A DNA stretch of 64,000 bases from Tritrichomonas musculus (lineage: Eukaryota; Parabasalia; Tritrichomonadida; Tritrichomonadidae). The stretch spans positions 744,001-808,000 of the forward strand of contig JAPFFF010000021.1 of the NCBI GenBank assembly GCA_039105265.1, written 5' to 3'. The translations under genes were made by a program, and so were the position numbers. This document shows, one piece after another, positions 58,878 to 64,000 of this stretch; position 1 is the first letter of the stretch; each line of letters opens with the position of its first letter. A model generated the notes under the pieces. It was not told the origin of the DNA. It made no database searches and saw only the letters and a program-made list of their open reading frames with translations.

Positions 58878-59536
58878 GTTTACTTAAAAAGTTTAAAAAA
58901 AATTCATCGTGTAGTTTTTCTAATTCAAAAATTAAATAATTACTCAAAAACTCTCAAATGATTTCAATAATCTATAACAAAAAATAAAATTAAAAAAAAT
59001 TTTTTCTACATATTTTTTTATTTTTCATTTTGACTAAACCCTACGATACTTTTTTAATTTGTTTATATCTTTAAAATCCTTTTTTGATGTGTAATATATT
59101 CATCCATAGAGTTCATATGAAACGATCTTTTAAGAAAGAAATATGTTGAGAGAATATCAATAAACCAATTAGCTTGAAACCTAAAGGGTCGAAAATCTTA
59201 TCAAAACAAATTTATGCTTAATATCAAAAAGAAAGTTTATAAGTTTTTGGGAAAAAATAATCCGATACCATTCTAGAGTTCTTTTTTATTTTTTGGTAAC
59301 GTACAAAAATAACCGTTTCGATTTACCTTTTAAAAAAAACAATTATTTTTTGATCGTTTAGGACAAATATCATCATTTTTGACCTAAACTTTTTCATAAT
59401 TTGGAAGTATTGAAAGATGTATTCTATGAGTTTATTCAATATTGACAATTTTACAACATTTTTGGGACGTACGCCCTTAATTATTTTTTTGATTTCAAAA
59501 ATTCATTCAATTTAATTCAAATTCTTTGAATTTCAA

Positions 59537-60625
59537 ATGATTCGCAAAAAAACGTCACAAGCGCGCTTTCGTCTTTTACGATATGTGAAATCAATCAGTA
59601 AAAAACAAAATCAATATGTTTTTTTCATCATCCCAAATATATTCACTATTGTTTTATATCTAATTTGCTATTTGAGTTCACAATATCACCAAACTTATTT
59701 GAATTCATATTATATGACAGATAAAGAAATCAATGATCCAAATCATAAATTACTTGTTGGAATTATGACAACACCGAATTCCAAAAGGTTTGATAGTTCA
59801 ATAAATATAAGTGGAATTCTTGATTCAAATGATTCTTTTTTAGGAGGAATTATTATGTCTAATTTAAATTCTTCGAGATTTCCAAATCTTGTAGACATAA
59901 AATATCCAACAGAGATAACTGATTATTTAAAAACTGTTCCATTAGCTAAAAAGTTATGGAATGAACGTGATCTAATGTGGATAAAAGTTTCAATGCAGTT
60001 TGACCTTGGAATTAAACTCATTGGATTCCTCCAATACTTTATTTTGAATTCTACTGCTAATTGGCTAGTTCGCTATTGTGATGATGCATTTATAAATAGA
60101 TTTATGATTCCAGATCTACTTCGTTATTTAAACTCTAGATTCAATCCTACTCAAGATTTTTATGTTGGAGGAGCATGCCTTGATTACATAAAAGAGCCTA
60201 TTCTTCAAGGAGGATCAGGATATATTATTTCAAAATATGCTGCAAAAAAGATTTTATCAAATTCAATGGATTGGCTAAGAGATATGAGTTATTACGAAGA
60301 TTGGGAGTTTTCTCGACTTCTTCCAAAAATGGGATTCCCAGTATGCAATGGAACAAACCCATTTTTCATTGGGCATTCAGCCAAGCCTTTTGTAAAATGG
60401 CTATCTAAAGTTGGTTTAACAAACTTATTCCCAAAATGCCCTGAAAAATTACCAGAACTTGAATTTTGCCAGAGAGTTATGCCAAAAATGAGAAATACAG
60501 CTTTTTTCCATGATCAACATAAGGTTTTTTCTCTATTTGATATGTTTAACTTCTTAAATTATATACCAGATAATTTATATTGGTATCAAAACGGAGAATC
60601 AGCTTCATTATGTTTGAAAAAATAA
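59537..60625 (+). CDS. Fringe-like (GT31-type) type II membrane glycosyltransferase, 362 aa
   Basis: A short basic cytosolic tail (1-26) is followed by one membrane segment (about 27-46, FFIIPNIFTIVLYLICYL), then the lumenal catalytic domain. This is the standard Golgi type II topology. WLVRYCDDAFIN (Asp182-Asp183) is the DxD-like metal/nucleotide-sugar site. DFYVGGACLDY and LQGGSGYIISKYAAKKIL match the Fringe/GT31 core, and YYEDWEF supplies the downstream acidic motif. It probably transfers a hexose or HexNAc to glycoproteins; donor and acceptor are unknown. The ATG is 57 bp after the end of element J. Confidence 0.87.
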   Translation: MIRKKTSQARFRLLRYVKSISKKQNQYVFFIIPNIFTIVLYLICYLSSQYHQTYLNSYYMTDKEINDPNHKLLVGIMTTPNSKRFDSSINISGILDSNDSFLGGIIMSNLNSSRFPNLVDIKYPTEITDYLKTVPLAKKLWNERDLMWIKVSMQFDLGIKLIGFLQYFILNSTANWLVRYCDDAFINRFMIPDLLRYLNSRFNPTQDFYVGGACLDYIKEPILQGGSGYIISKYAAKKILSNSMDWLRDMSYYEDWEFSRLLPKMGFPVCNGTNPFFIGHSAKPFVKWLSKVGLTNLFPKCPEKLPELEFCQRVMPKMRNTAFFHDQHKVFSLFDMFNFLNYIPDNLYWYQNGESASLCLKK

Positions 60626-61415
60626 TTTTTTAAGTTATTTCTTATATGTTTCAATTGAATAATACAAAAATATCAGATTATAATCAGCAACTAATCATTT
60701 AATAATATACGATTCTGAAATTACCAATTATACATGTATTGTTTTTTAAATACTTTTTGAAAATATTTTATTTTAATTAACCTTCTTTGAAACAGCAATA
60801 ATTTTATTATTGCATTTAATACTTAATGTCCGTCGAAAAAGCCCATCGGTTGAAAACAAAAAACGTATAAAAACAAAAATCAAATCTCTGATTATCAGAG
60901 TCTGATATAAAATGGGGGCGATGATCAATAATATAATAGGATGATCAAGACCATAGTTCCATGCTTTTTATATTGGAGAAAATTAGGAAAAAAAATATAT
61001 GAAAATATTTTTCGGATCAAAATGGCCTTTCAATTATTAGAGTCAGAAAAAGTTACCAAAATTTGTTTTGTGAATCTGGCAATTCCAATAAGATGATATA
61101 TTTGCTAATAATACTTTAGCTAATCTCTAAGATAGAAATGAAATATAATGAGTTATTTATGCTAATTTACGACATATCTTTAAAATTCAGAGTGAATTGT
61201 TTGTTTTGGTTGATCAACAAACAATAGACTTTTTTCTGTTCAAAGGCTAGCCAAAATCGAGTTTTTGAAAGCAAACCCGGCCATCTTCAAACAAAAAGTT
61301 TGTATTTTTTTGAAATTTCAATGGAAAATCAAAATTTCCATTTCAATTCTTATTAAAACTTTAAGTTAAAAATTGAAATAACTTTGTCTGGCCAGAAAAC
61401 ATTTTATTTTTTTTC
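60626..61415. other. 790-bp spacer
   Basis: AT-rich with a few less AT-rich patches (for example AATGGGGGCGATGATCAATA near 60911). No gene, repeat or RNA recognised. Confidence 0.5.
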
Positions 61416-62066
61416 ATGTCTACCCAACCTGCTGCTGAATCCGATGTTAATGCTACTGCATTCGTCCGCAATATCCCATATTCTGCAACAGCACAAGATC
61501 TCGGAGACTTTTTCCATCAGCAATTCGGAGATATTAAAGATGTTCGTATTTTAAAGGAAAGAGTTTATGGCAAAGAATACAGCCGTGGATTAGGATTTGT
61601 TGAATTCATATCCCCAGAATCACTTCAAAAAGCTCTCCAAGCTCAAAACGTTGTTTTTCAAGAACGTAGACTCACCATCCTTCAAGCCAGACCAAAGAGA
61701 ACCTACCCACCACGCAATACAGCATTCGTTAAGGGAATCCCAGCTGGCACAAAAGATGAGGATTTAATAGCTGCTTTCAATGGATATAATCCATCCCAAG
61801 CCAAAATCATCAGACCAAACAATGACAGATTCCAAGGATTTGCTTTTGTTAAATTTACTACACCAGAAGATTTACAGAAAGCTATTCAAAATCTTAAAAA
61901 TATCCAACTTGGTGGACAACAATCTAACGTTTTTGTTGCTAGAACAAACTTAGATGAACCAGGACAAAGAAGAAGATATAACGGTCGCAGGAGATTCTTT
62001 GGCAGAAGGAGGAGAGCCCCAAGAGCAAATAATAATAATGCTCAACCAGCCGCCCAAAACGCTTAA
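61416..62066 (+). CDS. Two-RRM RNA-binding protein with Arg-rich tail, 216 aa
   Basis: RRM1 (about 13-95) has RNP2 AFVRNI and RNP1 RGLGFVEF (57-64). RRM2 (about 100-178) has RNP2 AFVKGI and RNP1 QGFAFVKF (140-147). The C-terminus is Arg-rich (GQRRRYNGRRRFFGRRRR) then Asn/Ala/Gln-rich. The layout resembles small hnRNP/SR-like or Nop-type RNA binders involved in mRNA handling. Codon choice is more biased (CCA, GGA, AGA, CTC) and the sequence less AT-rich than its neighbours, which suggests high expression. The ATG follows a T-rich leader ending TTTTTTTTCATG. The stop overlaps TTAAATC, a TAAA-type element of the kind trichomonads use as polyadenylation signal. Confidence 0.93.
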   Translation: MSTQPAAESDVNATAFVRNIPYSATAQDLGDFFHQQFGDIKDVRILKERVYGKEYSRGLGFVEFISPESLQKALQAQNVVFQERRLTILQARPKRTYPPRNTAFVKGIPAGTKDEDLIAAFNGYNPSQAKIIRPNNDRFQGFAFVKFTTPEDLQKAIQNLKNIQLGGQQSNVFVARTNLDEPGQRRRYNGRRRFFGRRRRAPRANNNNAQPAAQNA

Positions 62067-62387
62067 ATCCAATAATAAAATTTGAATTCAATTTTAAATG
62101 AATTTTTATTTTTTTTTTCATTTTTTATGTTTTCTAAAAAAACATATTTCAAAATACTGATTATCCTAAAATAATTAACACATTTTTTTTTTTTTTTTGT
62201 TTTGTTTTTATGACGAGAATCGAACCTCTGACCCCTGATTATTTAAATTAAAAATATTAAAGAAAATGAGAGAATAATTTCTTTTTTATTGATTATATCT
62301 CAAATATTTTATTACATATCATATACCTTCTATATAATTATTGAGATAAAAATATTTTCTTATAAATAAATAAAATATTCAATTATT
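62067..62387. other. Spacer with tRNA-like 3' fragment
   Basis: A T-run at 62183-62198 and the B-box-like fragment listed next. Otherwise AT-rich without gene. Confidence 0.5.
62212..62242 (-). other. tRNA-like 3' fragment (B box)
   Basis: On the minus strand, AGGGGTCAGAGGTTCGATTC followed by TCGTCA resembles the variable-loop/T-arm end of a tRNA, with the B box GGTTCGATTCT. The T stem does not pair well, and no A box or acceptor 5' half is found within 100 bp. It is at most a tRNA relic or an SINE-type promoter remnant. Confidence 0.3.
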
Positions 62388-63180
62388 TAGACTTGTTAAA
62401 GTCCATGGACCTGTGGACTTACAAAATTCATTCAAATTTTTTTAGCATTTTTTATTTATTCACAAAATAAAAATTATTTATAATTTCTCTGAAATGTACT
62501 GGTCCATCTGCCAGGACTTCCAAAATTCATTCATTTTTTTTAGCATTTTTTATTTATTCACAAAATAAAAATTATTTATAATTTCTCAGAAATAATCTGG
62601 TCCATCTGTCAGGACTTCCAAAATTCTTTCAATTTTTTTAGCATTTTTTTTTATTCACAAAATAAATGATCGAATTATTATTTCTCAGAAATAATCTGGT
62701 CCATCTGTCAGGACTTCCAAAATTCTTTCAATTTTTTTAGCATTTTTTTTTATTCACAAAATAAATGATCGAATTATTATTTCTCAGAAATAATCTGGTC
62801 CATCTGTCAGGACTTCCAAAATTCTTTCAATTTTTTTAGCATTTTTTATTTTTTCACAAAATAAAAGAATTATAAAATTTCTTTGAAATATTTTGGTCCA
62901 TCTGCCAGGATTTCCAAAATTCTTTCAATTGTTTATGACATTTTTTTTCATGATTAAAAACATTCAAATATAATTTACTCATATTAGTTACTACTTTTCT
63001 ATTTAAATAAACAAAAAAAATTAAATAAACAAATAAACTATAAAATATATGCATAAAATGAGTTCTTTTTTGAGATATAAAATAAAAATAAATTGACAAG
63101 GTTTGTTAGGTCCACGCCAAGTCCCGAGTCCACAAAAAGTCCATGAAAAGTGCATTTGTCCCGGACTTTTAACAAGTCTA
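62388..63180. mobile_element. hAT-like MITE E (793 bp) with 8-bp target duplication
   Basis: TIRs TAGACTTGTTAAAGTCC (62388) and GGACTTTTAACAAGTCTA (ending 63180). CAATTATT flanks both ends (62380-62387, 63181-63188). The TIR shares its first 11 bases (TAGACTTGTTA) with family H. The core is a tandem array (separate entry), and GTCC/GGAC words recur near both ends. Confidence 0.9.
62401..62950. repeat. Six tandem ~98-bp repeats inside element E
   Basis: GTCCATCTGYCAGGACTTCC starts at 62502, 62600, 62699, 62798 and 62896, and a diverged start (GTCCATGGACCTGTGGACTT) is at 62401. Spacings are 101, 98, 99, 99 and 98 bp. Units 3 and 4 are nearly identical, so amplification is recent. Each unit is non-coding. 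Confidence 0.9.
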
Positions 63181-63240
63181 CAATTATTGAATAAAACATT
63201 CAAATTAAATTTTGCAATTTTTCTTTTTAAAAAATAATTT

Positions 63241-63476
63241 TTAAGGTACAAATCTAGTACGTTTAGAAACCACAAAATTTTTTGACACTTTATTAAACTA
63301 AACGACATGTTATATAAAAAAAAATATTTTTATCATAAAAATTTTATAAAAAAAAATAAAGTTCAGAATTTCAAATCTGACACTCATTCAAAATAAAACT
63401 TTTTCAATAGGGTAAGGGGTCTCAAATATATAACGTTCTTTCTCTCAATTTATAACGTACTAGATTTGTACCTTAA
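63241..63476. mobile_element. TTAA-bounded MITE family B, copy 3 (236 bp)
   Basis: TTAAGGTACAAATCTAGTAC at 63241, complement ending 63476. The interior is more diverged from copies 1 and 2 than these are from each other, so this is the oldest or a subfamily member. Confidence 0.8.
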
Positions 63477-64000
63477 GCAGATAATTTTTATCAAAAAAAT
63501 TATAAAACGTTTTTTAATAATATAAAAGTAATATAAATCCTTTCAGTATTTGTTCAAAAAAGGATATTTCATTTTTTTTGCCGACCAAAAAGTATTTCAA
63601 AAATAAAGATTTTAAAATTATAAACTTACTTTTACTTCTTGCAACGAAATTCACATGCAAAATCAAAAGAAACTACATAAATATTTGAAGGAGTGCTCGG
63701 GTTTTGGTATATAGATGATTTATATGCAATTTAATTCCTTCCATTATCTAATGGAATACTTACCATTTTGTATTTTAAGAACATTTTGGTCACATTCAAC
63801 TCGGAATACAAATTAGTTTGTTTATTTTATGCCAATTTTATACATTATATTGATAGATATTGCATGTCAATAATAACATTAATGTAAATCAGTAATTATG
63901 CCATATATTTTTTAAAGGATCATTATATTAGGTATTTACGCTGTTTTAAGGCAATTCATACCACTTTCTTATGTCTACTATATTTCATTCGCCTGGATCC
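63477..64000. other. Window end, no gene seen
   Basis: AT-rich; no frame, tRNA or repeat recognised up to the window edge. Confidence 0.5.

Larger units (their letters stand above)
57887..59332. mobile_element. TIR element M (about 1.45 kb) containing element F
   Basis: Left end AAAAAAAAAGGTAACTCGAT near 57887 and right end ATCGAAACGG-complement (CCGTTTCGATTTACC) near 59332 form imperfect inverted repeats of about 25 bp, continuing into CGGTTATT. It also contains a 14-bp perfect stem AAATCCTTATTTTA (58088-58101)/TAAAATAAGGATTT (58120-58133). Boundaries are approximate because of the A/T runs. Confidence 0.45.
54918..59480. mobile_element. TTAA-bounded element J, split by a ~4.3-kb pile-up of other elements
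   Basis: TTAAGGGCGTACGTCC at 54918 and GGACGTACGCCCTTAA ending at 59480 are inverted termini with TTAA at both edges. The related fragment at 52676-52830 is continuous across the point where this copy is split (TTTTTGATC at about 54978-54987 and again near 59350). J was thus probably a small MITE of about 215 bp that received nested insertions. No gene is present in the whole interval. Confidence 0.6.

Noticed and set aside
1..64000. CRISPR arrays, bacterial promoters, ribosome binding sites, origins
   Set aside because: Sequence is eukaryotic in gene content and structure; periodic arrays found are degenerate 20-bp or 98-bp tandem repeats without unique spacers.

Overview
The window is AT-rich eukaryotic DNA (roughly 70% A+T by eye) from a protist with compact, apparently intronless genes. 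Several things point to a parabasalid, most plausibly a Tritrichomonas/Trichomonas-type genome. Very long reading frames run without interruption. Proteins are rich in Asn, Ser and Lys. Intergenic spacers within gene blocks are short and often carry TCA-containing initiator-like motifs just upstream of the ATG. There is a small bromodomain protein of a type common in trichomonads. The long intergenic stretches are packed with non-autonomous DNA transposons and transposase remnants. The genus is an inference; no rRNA or other diagnostic marker is present.

Layout. 1-1261: 3'-truncated low-complexity gene (minus). 1929-9872: very large ubiquitin-specific protease (minus). 9873-13934: 4 kb gene-free stretch with three adjoining terminal-inverted-repeat (TIR) elements and a further inverted repeat. 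13935-14756: Asn-rich protein (minus). 17397-30221: a gene block with a CAMK-type kinase (+), a dual-specificity phosphatase (-), a giant HEAT/ARM protein (-), a myristoylatable RING E3 (-) and an unrecognised protein (-). 30222-31995: spacer with a 131-bp tandem duplication and a strictly 20-bp periodic array. 31996-33059: two genes diverging from a 29-bp gap, the second a bromodomain + NET protein. 33060-36423: nested transposons. 36424-49529: gene-dense plus-strand block with an ankyrin protein, tRNA-Ile(GAU), an exportin-like karyopherin, a NYN/LOTUS-like protein, a HAD phosphatase, an unknown helical protein and an inositol polyphosphate kinase. 49530-53181: graveyard of two DDE transposases plus element fragments. 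53182-54804: Rab GTPase and a nucleoplasmin-like protein. 54918-59480: transposon pile-up. 59537-62066: Fringe-like glycosyltransferase and a two-RRM protein. 62067-64000: hAT-like element with a tandem-repeat core and another TTAA element.

The genes are mostly housekeeping or signalling (ubiquitin, phosphorylation, membrane traffic, nuclear transport, inositol phosphates) and form no obvious operon-like pathway. The most distinctive content is the mobile-element fraction. I can delimit four elements with perfect 8-bp target duplications (hAT-like), one with a 9-bp duplication and about 60-bp TIRs (Mutator-like), and a three-copy TTAA-bounded family. One further TIR family carries a roughly 36-codon reading frame whose two copies differ almost only at third codon positions.

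Six genes were given ATG starts downstream of the longest open frame, because the longest frame begins at a non-ATG codon.
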